Notes: a model not told the origin generated them from the letters alone. Counted from the first letter of the stretch, positions 42,581-54,360 are shown. The stretch is 64,000 bases of DNA from Pieris napi (GCF_905475465.1 NC_062256.1:2675662-2739661), one strand, 5' to 3'. Numbers and translations are program-made.

Positions 42581-44956
42581 ATGAATGCTTCTCAAATTAC
42601 CCCATCCGCCTTGATATATCGAGCTGGAGATCAGCCCCAATGCATCTACATCAATGATCACGGTATTCTTAAATCACCTCTTACTGCTCTTACTCTTGTC
42701 ATCAACTCTTCAATCACTGATCATAGTTCAGTAGTAATGTCCTTAGATATAAAGAAACGCTACTCTGCTCCTACTCGATCTATCAAAAAAGTGGATCATG
42801 ATAGCCTCTCACAGTCTCTCCTGAATACAGATTTTTCATCTGTTCTCAATAACACTGACTGTGAAGAAGCAACCAACAATTTGATAGAAATTCTTCAATC
42901 AGTTATCTCTATGCACACCTCCGTAATGACTCGCTCTCACCGCACTAAAATCATCAAGCCATGGATGACCCCAGGCTTACTTAAATGTATACGTAATAGA
43001 GATAGAATGCATTACAAACTAAAAAAGCAACCTGAAAATGATATTCTGCGTAAAACATACTACAGATACCGGAACTTCTGTAATAGTCTACTGAAGAAAT
43101 TAAAAAAGAATTATGAAAAAGGTCTACTACTAAATGCAGGAACTAACACCAAAAAACTTTGGACAGCTATAAAAGACGTTAGTAATCTTAATAAAAAACA
43201 TGATAGACCAAGTGACCTCCTAAAATGTAGAGCGAATCCAAAAGACTCAACAAACCATGTTAACTCTCACTTTGTGGGTATCGGAAAATCGCTTGCCTTA
43301 AATATACAATCCAATCATCAACACGACTCTCCACCTCCATTACGGCCAAATCCTCCTTTTCCTCTCCAATCATTCGTCATGCTCGACACTTCTATTGAAG
43401 AAGTTGAAATCACTATAAATTCCTTGAAAGAAAGCTGTGCTGCAGGTTGGGACAACATCACGTCTGCCATACTTAAACGCAACCTTAAAATATTAGCTAC
43501 ACCAATCGCCCATGTATGTAACTTAAGTATGCGTACGGGAATCTTCCCATCCGCTTTTAAAAAGGCAATAGTGCATCCCATTTTCAAATCGGGCAACCAT
43601 GGCAGTGTCGACAACTATCGCCCCATCTCTATTCTGTCAGCACTGTCCAAGATCCTTGAACGCCTAATAAACAAACGTCTCGTTAGTTATCTGGAAGATA
43701 AACAATTACTTTCTCCGAACCAACTCGGTTTCAGAGCTAAAAGATCTTCATCGGATGCCATCCATGAATTAACCGATCACATAGTTAGGAACTTGGACAG
43801 CCATAGGAAGTGTCTGGGCATATTCTTAGACCTCGCGAAGGCATTCGACACTGTCTCGGCCCAAATCCTTCTACAGAAACTGGAAGCGCTTGGAGTGAGA
43901 GGAGTTCAACTTTCCTTATTTAAAAGTTACCTCAGCGGTCGGAGTCAATGTGTAGTGGTAGATGGCCATGTCAGCTCTTACCTTCCAGTGGAATTCGGAG
44001 TCCCCCAGGGCAGCATTCTTGGTCCTACGCTGTTCCTAGTGTACATGAATGATCTGTGTTCCCTGAAAATACCTAATTGCAAATTGGTCTCTTACGCCGA
44101 CGATACTGCTCTTGTTTTCTCTGCAAAAAGCTGGAGGGAAGCTTTCTCTTATGCACAGACCGGATTTGATATCGTTTCGTGTTGGCTGCGCCAAAATTTA
44201 TTAACTCTTAATATAGAGAAAACTTGCTATCTTACCTTCTCCATATATACTCCTCCCATAGCCTTAATCCCGTATTCCTTAACTGCCCATACACACTCTT
44301 CTGTTCCTTCTGTTCCATGCTCTTGCGCTACATTGAAGAGAGGTTGTACGGTTAAGTATCTTGGCATCACACTAGATAGTCGACTCACGTTTCAGGCCCA
44401 TCTTATGAATATGTGTGGTAGAGTCCGCAAACTCATGTTTATCTTTAAGAAAATTCGTCATGTTGCCGAGCCTCATATAGTCAGAATGATGTATTTAGCA
44501 TTATGTCAATCTGTTTTATTATATGCTATCACCACTTGGGGTGGTGCAGCCAAAACCCATCTGCTGTCCCTGGAACGTGCCCAGAGGGCTCTTCTAAAAG
44601 TTTGCTTATTCAAACCCATTCTTTTCCCTACTTTCACCCTCTATCAGGAAGCTCAGATACTTACAGTACGTCAACTGTTCATCCTAAACACAGCCCTCAA
44701 ACAGCATCACGAACATAAACCTAGTCCTTCTTCCTCTCGATCTGCTCGCCGCCCACCCCCTGTTCACCTTCCTTCTCTCTACACTGCCTTTTCCCACCGC
44801 TTCTACTGTTACCTCGGCCCTTTTATTTACAACAAACTAAATCGCAAGCTGAATATTCACTTACTCTTATCCTTCAGTTGTAAAAAGAAGGTCACTGCCT
44901 ACATACAAGGTCTCAACTATGATGAGACTGAAAACTTAATCCAACCAATGGTCTAA
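42581..44956 (+). CDS. Non-LTR retrotransposon ORF2, endonuclease-truncated, RT intact
   Basis: 791 codons. The first ~60 residues look like the tail of an AP endonuclease domain (TDHSSVVMSLDI). The RT region contains FRAKRSSSDAIHELTDHI, FLDLAKAFDTV (residue ~415), GVPQGSILGPTLFL and YADDTAL (~504), with thumb and C-terminal parts to the stop. Jockey/CR1-type LINE by its motifs; the clade is not decided. Codons for most of the endonuclease are missing or broken upstream (42335-42580 is coding-like but interrupted), so this copy is 5'-truncated and inactive despite the long frame. The 3' UTR continues to about 45395. A shorter relative ends at 52425. Confidence 0.85.
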   Translation: MNASQITPSALIYRAGDQPQCIYINDHGILKSPLTALTLVINSSITDHSSVVMSLDIKKRYSAPTRSIKKVDHDSLSQSLLNTDFSSVLNNTDCEEATNNLIEILQSVISMHTSVMTRSHRTKIIKPWMTPGLLKCIRNRDRMHYKLKKQPENDILRKTYYRYRNFCNSLLKKLKKNYEKGLLLNAGTNTKKLWTAIKDVSNLNKKHDRPSDLLKCRANPKDSTNHVNSHFVGIGKSLALNIQSNHQHDSPPPLRPNPPFPLQSFVMLDTSIEEVEITINSLKESCAAGWDNITSAILKRNLKILATPIAHVCNLSMRTGIFPSAFKKAIVHPIFKSGNHGSVDNYRPISILSALSKILERLINKRLVSYLEDKQLLSPNQLGFRAKRSSSDAIHELTDHIVRNLDSHRKCLGIFLDLAKAFDTVSAQILLQKLEALGVRGVQLSLFKSYLSGRSQCVVVDGHVSSYLPVEFGVPQGSILGPTLFLVYMNDLCSLKIPNCKLVSYADDTALVFSAKSWREAFSYAQTGFDIVSCWLRQNLLTLNIEKTCYLTFSIYTPPIALIPYSLTAHTHSSVPSVPCSCATLKRGCTVKYLGITLDSRLTFQAHLMNMCGRVRKLMFIFKKIRHVAEPHIVRMMYLALCQSVLLYAITTWGGAAKTHLLSLERAQRALLKVCLFKPILFPTFTLYQEAQILTVRQLFILNTALKQHHEHKPSPSSSRSARRPPPVHLPSLYTAFSHRFYCYLGPFIYNKLNRKLNIHLLLSFSCKKKVTAYIQGLNYDETENLIQPMV

Positions 44957-45395
44957 CTTACAATTTATAGCTTATTTTTGATTTACTATTTATTTTTATA
45001 CTTATTTATGTACTGTTATCTATTTATCTAAGTACTAATATATATATATTTATCTAAGTACTAATATATATATATATATAATAATATATATAATAATTAG
45101 CACGGATGTTATATCGGCGCGATTGCACACCTACATATTTTAATTAGGTACCTCTTTTCTCCATGTTACATCTGTAAAATGTCCTTATTAATAATTTACT
45201 CTTGTTACTGGTTACTTTTTACACCATGTGGGGAGAGGCTGGTGGTCTGAGATACAAGCCCTGCTTAGTTCAGTCACCAGTCTCTCACAATCTTATAATG
45301 TTTCCTTGCGACAATATATCTGTTTCTTAATATTTAGTTAATATCAATGTAAGATTGTGGAGAAAAATAAAGTTTTTTTTTTTTTTTTTTTTTTA
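44957..45395 (+). repeat. 3' UTR of the LINE, ending in poly(T)
   Basis: Contains an (AT)n run, then gtggggagaggctggtggtc, cagtctctcacaat and aaaaataaag followed by about 20 T. The related copy at 52425 ends aaaaataaagattattatt instead. Confidence 0.7.
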
Positions 45396-45429
45396 TCTCT
45401 TTTTTTAGACGCCCATGCGTCAAGAGATG

Positions 45430-45845
45430 AGATGAAAAAATAAATAATAGTTAAAAAAAACTAAAAAACACGCTTTTAAAGCACATCAAACGAAAAAGTG
45501 AAAAGATAGACGAAAAATATGCGTGAGCGCCCCACGATTTTTCACAATAATACCAGTATTTTTTGTTCATTACCATGTTCAGCCTAAATTAGGAATTATT
45601 TTTCACTGTTTAGTTTGATGTGCTTTAAAAGTGTGTTTTTTAGTTTTTTAAACTATTATTTATTTTTTAGTTAAATTTTTTTCATTTTTTTTTTCGGATT
45701 ATTGCATTGTCGTCGATCTTTGACAGGTGCGCAAAGTTTGAATTAAATCTGTCCGTTAAAAGTGGGTCAAAATCGAGTCCGAAGGAGTCGGTTACATACA
45801 TACATACATACAGGTGAAGCTAATATAAAGCGTGTAAAAAGCCGC
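45430..45845 (+). mobile_element. Foldback family with (CATA)n end, copy 2
   Basis: Inverted repeat: actaaaaaacacgcttttaa and agcacatcaaacg pair with tttgatgtgctttaaaagtg further right. The conserved gatctttgacaggtgcgcaa, cgagtccgaaggagtcggtt, (cata)n and ggtgaagctaatataaagcg end follows. Confidence 0.7.
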
Positions 45846-48031
45846 GTCGTGCTGGCGGCGTCTTGGTTAATATCCCATGACCGCTTTAAGCGCTAAATTG
45901 TATGGAATTCTTGTTTTTTATTTACAGTCTACACACCATACAGTACCTATCGTGAGCTCACTAGTGACGGACGCGTTAAGACATTTTAATTGATTATAAA
46001 ACCCTCTTACATTTGTGAATATTTTAGTTTTGTGGTTAATTAATGAACTATCAGGAAAACAGTGCGTTTGGATTTTGTTTATAAATTGTGAGTATATAAT
46101 ATATTATATTTATTTACGCAAATAAATTAAACTAGGCTAATATTTTTGTTTATATGTTAATTTAAAGTGAGATTAATTAATTTTACATTTAATTTAATAG
46201 TTTTATCATACTGCCTACCTATAAATAACATTATATCGTGTTTCTATCTTGTAAGTATTATTTATTTAAATGACTACATTGTATAATACAAATACAAAAC
46301 TTTGCTGGTACTTTCTTCCTTTAAATTCCTATGAAAAACAAACAGATAATCTTCGATTCTTAATTTTCATTCAATTATCTTTATATATACAATTTAATAA
46401 TTAAGATTATGGAAACCATTGCTAGGGAACCGGCTAAGTTTGACTCGTGTCAAAAACGTTTTAGAGTCTGACATACTGGAGTCAGTGCTTAATTTCATAG
46501 GCATAGGCTGTTCAACATATAAATACCCTAATAATCATATATATATAGCCCGTATAAGGGCCGATTAAAAAATAAAGAATATATACGAACTGTTTATTAA
46601 AAATATTAAAACGCTTAGTGATAGTAGATATAGCCGCCGCATGATTCATATTCTCTATTGTACTATGATGCAAGACGTTTGCGATAAAGTCAAGGTTATA
46701 ATAAGGGTAATAACGCTTGCTCTGTTTTAATTTTTGTATTATTTAGGTCGCTGGACCATGAATGCGAATAATTAATTTTCAATTTAGCTCGCACAAGCTC
46801 TTAAATAGTTATAATGGTTTTTCATAAGTAAAAAATAATAGTGCCTTCATGTAGAATTGAAGTAGAATATTGAATATCGACCTGGTGGTGATGAATCGTG
46901 ATAAAGCGAGACCCTTCGGCGATCAAAAAGAGTTTCAGAGTGTGGCCAATTCTCGCTGTATGCGCTCTAAATGTAAGACCTTCCATTTAGGTTGACGTCC
47001 ATAAGTGTATATACCAATATTATTAAATACAGTTCTAATACCCCTTAATCCGTCCACGAATGAAATTCGAACATAAAATTTTGATCACCGCTCTCAATCA
47101 GGTTTTTAAAGGAATTTTTAACACATTGATTCTACATCGGTAGTTCTGTTTATAGCTATATATTATGCCCACGCGCAGCTCGCGTGCGAGCTTCCTCAAT
47201 GACATCATTGCAATATGTGAAGCCCGTTTAGAGGTCAGAAAATGATATCGTCAGGAATATGTTTGACCTATTTTTAACTGTTACGAACGTAAACTTAACC
47301 GAATTTAAAGGTACAAGTATTTATTATTTTAAGTAACGGTTTTGTTTATGATGCTGCCCATCGTAAAAATCCTTATACGAAAGATTTGTTATAAATGGTG
47401 TCTTTCTGTTTGTTATTCTAAAACTTATATACTGGACACCTTGCTGGTGTAGCGCCAAGTTTCAATTAATTGATTAATTATAGAAATAACAGGAAAAGTC
47501 TGACAGACTATTGGCAAATAGAGAAAGAGTTGGAGGAGGCCAAGAGGAGTCCACAACCACGGGCGACTAACATTTAGCTAATATGTGAATACTAACAAGT
47601 ACAGTGTCGGCCTAGTGGCTTCACTGTGCGACTCTCATCCCTGAGGTCGTAGGTTTGATCCGATCCAGATTACAAATACGTAGCCATATGCGTTGCAATA
47701 TATTGTTGAACTCAAAACAATTTCTCGCCGCCCTTGCCAAAACGTTGCCTAAAATAGCATTCAAAGAATTATATATTTATATATATATGTAGAACAGTTG
47801 GCGCTGAAAATCTTAAATGTCTATTGTAAATAAATAAAACTTATACCTATTTATAAATTAAACAGCTATATTTAATTCGTGAAATAGCTAAATACTTTCG
47901 ACATTTGTTAGGATGAATTGAATTAAAAGAAAGATATATTTAATTATTGTAGGTATTGAATAAATTCTACATAACACTTACAATTTTATAATTAAACTAC
48001 TGTTGCACAAGAAGAAGATTGTAAGTGAATG
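45846..48031. other. AT-rich region without a recognisable gene
   Basis: Only a SINE family B head at about 47603-47662 is recognised. No supported coding region. Confidence 0.45.
47603..47662 (+). repeat. SINE family B head fragment
   Basis: gtcggcctagtggcttcact, gcgactctcatccctgaggt and gtaggtttgatcc match the tRNA-like head; the body is missing. Confidence 0.6.
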
Positions 48032-48035
48032 TATA

Positions 48036-48353
48036 TGTTAACGTAAAATTGTAAACACCGTTAGATAGTAATCTATCTCGCGAGATTATAAACTGTCGAA
48101 AGATTGTGAACCTCAGCGTACTGCTTACAATTTAACTTATTATTATTCGGTAGATTGTACTACACTAACTTAGTTATCATTCAAACTTCTTTGGTCAATT
48201 ACAGATTAATTTTACTTCCCAACAATTTCATATAACTACCGAATAATAATACCTTAAATTGTAAGCAGTTCGTTGAGGTTCACAATCTTTCGACAGCTTA
48301 CAATCTCGCGAGATAGATTACAATCTAACGGTGTTTACAATTTTACGGTTACA
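48036..48353. mobile_element. TATA-target MITE, complete copy
   Basis: Flanked by TATA (48032-48035, 48354-48357). Inverted ends TGTTAACGTAAAATTGTAAA and the complement of TGTAACCGTAAAATTGTAAA; long internal inverted repeats (attgtaagcagttcgttgag, caatctcgcgagatagatta). No ORF. Confidence 0.78.
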
Positions 48354-48717
48354 TATAGTTAGTGAAAATGTAGTTAAAAATGTAAAGGCCTCTGGGAAGA
48401 AAAGCATGTGAAAGCGACTTTATTGAAATTGGTATTGTAACGAATTTTATTCTTAAATTTAATGAAATAAGTTTAAATGAAATGCGATTTTATTCCGAAT
48501 AGATGTAATACATTGGTTGATTACTCAACAAACAATTGTGCGTGCCAAGTGGGAAAATTCTAAGAAAATTAAGACATTGATGAATTTTCTTGCTTCTTGG
48601 TAATTCTTTATATGTTTATAGTGAACGATTTTCGGACGGACTCTCATAAACTGCTACTTTGCATTTTAAAAACTATTTTAGATTATTTATTAGTGACTTT
48701 TTTTTGTGCAAATTTAA
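48354..48717. other. No recognisable feature
   Basis: AT-rich. The 89-codon ORF starting at 48597 runs into the SINE at 48718 and is not supported. Confidence 0.35.
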
Positions 48718-48908
48718 CAATCCCTCGAACGGTGAAAGAAAACATCGCGAGGAAAACGGCTTACCTTAGACCCAAAAAGTTTACGGGGTTTGTCAGGCAC
48801 AGAAAGCTGATCACCTACTTGCCTATTAGATTGACAAATGATCATGAAACAGATACAGAAATCTGAGGCCCAGACCGAAAAAGGTTGTTACGCCACTGAT
48901 TTATTCAT
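48718..48908 (+). repeat. SINE family B, head missing
   Basis: Body and tail well preserved: cctcgaacggtgaaagaaaa, gtcaggcacagaaagctgat, attgacaaatgatcatgaaa, gatacagaaatctgaggccc, gttgttacgccactgattta. Confidence 0.75.
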
Positions 48909-50132
48909 GTTCTATACAAATTAATTATTTTTAGGATAAAATAAAATATTGATATTGGAGTATTATTTTATGATATTCCAGTTGGAGTTTACTATGTTGG
49001 ATGGTTTATAGGCGTAACAAAAATTGTATAGAAATGTTATTAAAAAACCTGTATAAATTACCCTCTAAAACCCCCCTTAATAAATTAACCTCCTAAAACA
49101 CCCAACCCCAACAAAGAAGTCAGAATCTTGATTCCCACACCACACCCACCCTAAATTGGTTACGTAATACTTGAACGCTCCCTGAATTTCATATACATAT
49201 ATCCCATCGTCAAGGGAACGTTTTTTACTTTGCAAGTCCGAGTACCGCGAAAACGTCTGCATTTTTCGTATTAATATATATATGATCCTTATAAATAACG
49301 TGGCTGTCTATTGTTAAGGAAATTTGGGTTCCTGCACATCTAGAGATTACACTACAACCTCATATTTAAAAGAAATTTAAGAAACTTTACCTATAATAAA
49401 ATGAAAGATAGGCTATTTCGTACATCGCAAACATTGCTTTAGCATTTGAAAACAACTTTCCAAGACTTGAGTAGTGCGTCACCGCAGGTCATCGACCGAC
49501 GCATTAAGCCAACTCAATACGTACGGTCTGTATAACTATTCGTAATTGTTACGTATCGTATATATCTATTTACAGCTAATGGCTAAAGTGTTACTAACAA
49601 TATTATTAAAAAAAATGTTTATTATGGAACATAAGATACAGGTATCACTTATTCCACGTCATTAAATTTTAATTTATAGGCATCCCTACTCATCGGCAAA
49701 GACAGAGGGTGTAGGCCGAGAGAAAGAGCCGGCGTAAAAAACTCTCGGTACTCTTTTAAATTAGCAAATCAAACAACACTTATTTTAAAACAAATATCGC
49801 AAATGAATTAGAAGTAGCTTGTCTAGCACTAGTATATAATCTATTACATTATACAATTAAGTGATTTTTATAAAAATCTTTGAAGATAATTTTTTAAGCA
49901 TTGCAAAATACTTCCCATAACAGAAAAAGAAAAAGCAAATAAATGTCTTCTAGTTTAGCACTTCACATAAAAAAAAACGAGTTGAGCTTGACGTACAGAC
50001 GCAGAGCAAACAACATCTATGGCAGATCCCCATTCGAAAATGTATTAAAATTATTTGGAATTAGAATTTTTTATTATATGTTTTACATACTGTGTATCGA
50101 TAAAAAATTTATAGTTATTTCTTCCTAAAAAG
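48909..50132. other. Mixed non-coding region
   Basis: Holds a MITE fragment at about 49150-49185 (ttacgtaatacttgaacgct) and, at 49675-49770, a common lepidopteran LINE-tail block (catcggcaaagacagagggt, gagagaaagagccggcg). The rest shows nothing recognisable. Confidence 0.45.
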
Positions 50133-50545
50133 AAAAAAAATCGGTGCGTGTACTTATGTACGCGCGTAAGAAGTTATACTTCTTTGGCATTATTAAAAAT
50201 AGTTTTTGATTGCATGCAAATAATTAATTACAATTAAATAATCAAAGACTGGAAAAGGAGTCATTATAGTCAATAAAGTTCAGTTTACATTTGAAAAATT
50301 AAATAAATAAATATTTATTATTATTCTCTTACATTAAGTGTAACATAAATTCTATTATTATTCGAATGTTGTTTTTAAATTATGTCCAATAGCGTAGCAT
50401 CTTCCGTGGGCAAGTTGCCCACGGAAGATGCTACGTTGCTACGCTACATTCTGTTAATTTTGTGTCACGGTGCGCGCGCATCGTAAAATTTCACTCTCAT
50501 CTATCTTTCATAACGCGCCTAAAGAAGTATAACTTCAAAAAAAAG
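50133..50545 (+). mobile_element. Element with GAAGTTATACTTC ends (copy 4)
   Basis: Starts tcggtgcgtgtacttatgta then AAGAAGTTATACTTC, ends cgcgcctaaagaagtataac ttc. Its interior matches copy 1 inverted (50180-50320 versus 3280-3400) and contains a 41-bp perfect palindrome at 50396-50436. Confidence 0.65.
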
Positions 50546-50620
50546 TACATTTTTAAATCACAGTATTACCCGTACGCTTCACAAATAGGTCGATCTTCAA
50601 ATAGTCGAATAAGCTATTCA

Positions 50621-50876
50621 GTTTTTTTTTTTTAAAGACAATTCACACCAATTGACCTAGTCCCATGCTAAGCTGGTGAAGCTTGTGTTATGGGTACTAG
50701 GCAACGGATACATACATATTATTATAGATAGATAGATATAAATACATATTTAAACACCCAAGACCTAAGCACAACACCAAATGCTCATCACATCGATTTT
50801 CGTCTCAGCCGGGGATCGAACCTGGGACCCATGGATTCGCAGTCAGGGGTACTAACCACTAGACCAATGAGTCGTC
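50621..50876 (-). repeat. SINE family A
   Basis: Collinear with 41521-41772; T-run at its left (tail) edge and the tRNA-like head at the right edge. Confidence 0.8.
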
Positions 50877-51173
50877 AGTTGCGAGGGTAAATGGGGAATG
50901 AGACACTGACACTGAAAGAGTCGAAAATGCAGCAAAAAGTTTGTTTCCGGCAGCGGTGATAATTATCCGGAACGTACAATATAGAAAGTAATAAGTCGTA
51001 ATGGTGGCTTAAATGTATTGTAACTTTTCTATTAATTTTCAGTTTCTTAAATTAATTTTAATAACTAACATTTTACCCCTGTTTTTGCCCCCCTCTTTTC
51101 AGGAGGGGGAGGAGAGAGGTCCTCTCTGTTATGGTCTTAAAAAGTAAAAGTTACAGTTAAAGGGGTTTGTACT

Positions 51174-51614
51174 TCTAATACATAAAATTCTCGTGTCATC
51201 TTCGTTCCCATACTCCTCCGACACGGCTCGACCGATTCTTATGAAATTTTTTATGCATATTCAGTAGGTCTGAGAATCGGCTACTATCTATAAACCCTTA
51301 AGTGATGAGGGATGTCCACCTAAAAAAAAAATTTACACAATTTTTTTGTTTCTTTTTTTTATGATACAGCATACAACCCTTAATTTTCATCCCTAAACAA
51401 TCAACCCCTATTTTTTATTATAGCAGATAGTTTATTAGTATATAATAAAGTTTATCATTATGATAGAGGGGTCACGGACCTCTGATTAATTTTGGGCAAA
51501 CCCCAACTGTAATGTAAATAATTAATTTTTATATTCATAGTATTTTTATTGAACCAAAACAATGTTTCTTAGAAATAATATACATGGCAAAACAACGTTT
51601 GTCGGGTCAGCTAG
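51174..51614 (+). mobile_element. Helitron, Lep1-like
   Basis: Starts TCTAATACATAAAATTCTCG and ends GTCGGGTCAGCTAG. Interior includes cggctcgaccgattcttatg and a block at 51460-51510 (gataga ggggtcacggacctctga) that also occurs inverted at 53405-53475. Confidence 0.75.
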
Positions 51615-51674
51615 AACTTTATAAAATAATTCAGTTGCCTTACAACTCCATATGTTGTTCTTTAATCGTATTTA

Positions 51675-51858
51675 TAGGTAAGTAGGTGAGCTATCAAGCC
51701 TGACACACGCAGTTGGCTTTTTAGGTCTAAGCCGGTTTTCTCATGATATTCTCCTTCAGAAAGCGAACACATAGAAAGTCCAAAGTCCAGTTGTGCACGG
51801 CAAGGGCTCGGACGACCTCAGGAATGAGGCGTACCCTGAAGCCACCAAGTGAACATTA
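51675..51858 (-). repeat. SINE family B
   Basis: Minus-strand, diverged copy with the tRNA-like head at the right edge (cctcaggaatgaggcgtacc) and the body to the left. Confidence 0.6.
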
Positions 51859-51969
51859 ATCCTGTTCTGAAGTAATAGGATAAATAAATTCTCCTTTTTC
51901 ATAGAATCAAAAATTTTAATTGTACTAATGTACTTTAGTACTTATAATAATAATAAATTAAATGAAAAA

Positions 51970-52425
51970 ATTAACATTTACCCACTACCCACATATAAAT
52001 GTAAAAAAAAAGGTTACTACTTGGCTGAAGACGTTGAGTTATGATGAAACAGAAGATCTAATAACTGTTATTCTGTAACACACCCACTCCCCCACACATA
52101 TACACACACCCACGCACGCACGCACACACACACTTAGAGAGAGAGAGACATACACAAACACACACCAAATTTATTTTTAAGACTCCGTTTGCAATGTTTT
52201 CTTTAGCACTTAATACTTATTTTCTTCTATTGTAACTTATGACAATGACATGATTGTACGTGTTCCGGTCCGGTGGTGGAGAGGCTGGCTATCTGTCACT
52301 CAGGTCTCCTGTTACAGAGACCAGTCTCTCACATACACTTCCTAATGTTATCATCTTAGTTTAATCATAAAAACCTGGTATGTATATGTGAGAGAAGAAA
52401 AATAAAGATTATTATTATTATTACT
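51970..52425 (+). pseudogene. 5'-truncated LINE, same type as 42581-45395
   Basis: Last codons read KKKVTTWLKTLSYDETED (stop near 52080), matching KKKVTAYIQGLNYDETEN at the end of the long LINE ORF. A (CA)n/(GA)n stretch follows (52090-52160), then the shared 3' UTR and aaaaataaag with an (ATT)n tail. Confidence 0.7.
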
Positions 52426-52880
52426 TTCACGTCTCATGTCAAATTGTGTTCACGATCTGATAAAAAAACAGGCGAGAACTTCGCAATCAAACTGATTTAT
52501 TTTTTATCATAGGAGGGTATTTCCGTATGCCACTAATCACTTCTAGATACGTGATTGAAGTGAATCTAATTAATTGATTTGGATCAGATATGTTATCATT
52601 AAATTAAATTGTTAATTTAAGTTTAGAAAGTCTTCATTCAGTCGGTAACATGTCGAATTGAATATCAATTACATTTTTTGCGTCTACCTTAACAATTTGC
52701 AAATTGTTTTGTTGGGTACGTAGCCTTTACGGTCAAACAATATTTTTTTATGTTTTGTGAGACTGAAAGCTAAACAAAAGTGATACACAGAATTTTTTTC
52801 TAATGGTTGCAAATTACACAGAGCAAGTGCACATTTAACAATTATTTGACGCCCAATATACTTAAAACGGAGTCTGATGT
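52426..52880. other. No recognisable feature
   Basis: AT-rich. The 86-codon minus-strand ORF at 52684-52944 overlaps the SINE head and is not supported. Confidence 0.35.
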
Positions 52881-53165
52881 CACTAGACCAATGAGTTAGG
52901 CGGCTCATTGGTCTAGTGGTTAGTACCCCTGACTGCGAATCCATGGGTCCCGGGTTCGATCCCCGGCTGAGATAAACATCGATGTGATGAGCATTTGGTG
53001 TTGTGCTTAGGTCTTGGGTGTTTAAATATGTATTTATATGTGTTAGGTCTATCTATGTATAATACGTATGTATCCGTTGCCTAGTACCCATAACACAAGC
53101 TTCACCAGCTTAGCATGGGACTCGGTCAATTGGTGTGAATTGTCCAATAAAAAAATAAAAAAAAA
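52881..53165 (+). repeat. SINE family A with inverted 5' end
   Basis: Full tRNA-like head, body and A-rich tail. Just before the head, cactagaccaatgag (52881-52895) is the inverse of the head's first bases ctcattggtctagtg (52904-52918), forming a hairpin at the 5' end. Confidence 0.78.
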
Positions 53166-53639
53166 GAATAATATACTTAAACTATGTTAGGAATTTAATG
53201 AATTTAATAGTCATTAAAATATTAATAGTGTCGAAAATTAATACAAAAACAAATTAAATTTTTTAATTTATTTCTTCTGTATATACACAACAGGTACACA
53301 TTGCTTTACATAAGTATTGGTTTGCCTGGAAAACTAAGACGAATTTATTTGACTTTGAATATATATTTATTACCTAATTAGTATAATTGCATTATTTACA
53401 TTACAGTTGGGGTTTGCCCACAATTAATCAGAGGTCCGTGACCCCTCTATCATAATGATAAACTTGATATTTCTGTTCCTATATGAAATACTTTGTCATT
53501 ACCTAAGAGCTATTATATGTTCCAAGTGTTGTTGTTTTAAGTCAATATTATGTAAGTGCGTGCTCCTATTTCACCACTGCTGCTGATAGAGAAGAAATCT
53601 TTTTTTTTTAATAATTTACTATTTATTACTAAAGATGTC
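53166..53639. other. AT-rich; Helitron piece at 53405-53475
   Basis: 53405-53475 is an inverted copy of the internal block at about 51455-51525. Nothing else recognised. Confidence 0.4.
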
Positions 53640-53812
53640 ATTGGCGATTTAAATGCATGGCAGCTAGCTTATTGCCAGTTCTTCTCGTCCGTTCTACGCC
53701 CTTGATTTGAGAACTGGCAGTAAATGTAAAATTTGAAGCATTTTATATGTATTTCTTTATTGACGTTCATAAGTGTACATTGTTTTACCTGAATGAATAA
53801 TTTAAAATTTGA
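53640..53812 (+). repeat. Jockey-like LINE 3' tail
   Basis: Shares attgccagttcttctcgtcc, ttgagaactggcagtaaatg and gacgttcataagtg with 28518-28740 and 37800-37960. Frames are gone. Confidence 0.6.
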
Positions 53813-53888
53813 ATAGAGAAGTGCACACTGAAAATTCTCTTATGACCTCTTGAGCCTGTCAAGCCTGTGTTCTTGTGTTCAAATGAAT

Positions 53889-53999
53889 CACATGTGCACA
53901 TTTAAGACTTGCGGTGAAGGAAAACATCGTAAGGATGGCTTAGAGGAAGTAGACGGTATGTCCGATACAGAAGGCTGATCACCTACTTCCCTATTAGAA
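53889..53999 (+). repeat. SINE family B fragment
   Basis: Contains gtgaaggaaaacatcgtaag and gaaggctgatcacctacttc; the tRNA-like head and the far tail are absent. It abuts the foldback element at 54000. Confidence 0.6.
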
Positions 54000-54360
54000 A
54001 TAAATAATAGTTTAAAAAAAACTAAAAAACACGCTTTTAAAGCACATCAAACTAAAAAGTGAAAAATAATTCCTAATTTAGGCTGAAAATGGTAATGAAC
54101 AAAAAATACTGGTATTATTGTGAAAAAGCGTGGGGCGCTCTGTGCCATATTTTTCGTCTATCGAGCAACCCAAAGCGTGTTTTTTAGTTTTTTTAAACTA
54201 TTTTTTTTTAGTTATTTTTTTCGGATTATGGCATTGTCATCGATCTTTGACAGGTGCGCAAAGTTTGAATTAAATCTGTCCGTTAAAAGTGGGTCAAAAT
54301 CGAGTCCGAAGGAGTCGGTTACATACATACATACAGGTGAAGCTAATATAAAGTGTGTAT
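54000..54360 (+). mobile_element. Foldback family with (CATA)n end, copy 3
   Basis: Starts aaataaataatagtttaaaa, has actaaaaaacacgc at 54021 and the inverse gcgtgttttttagt at 54176, then the conserved tail (gatctttgacaggtgcgcaa ... catacatacatacaggtgaa). The 94-codon ORF here is repeat-derived. Confidence 0.7.

Noticed and set aside
52899..52975. tRNA gene (ggctcattggtctagtggtt ... ggttcgatccccggct)
   Set aside because: It is followed by the same SINE body and A-rich tail as at 41521-41772 and 50621-50876, and the anticodon stem pairs poorly. It is a SINE head.
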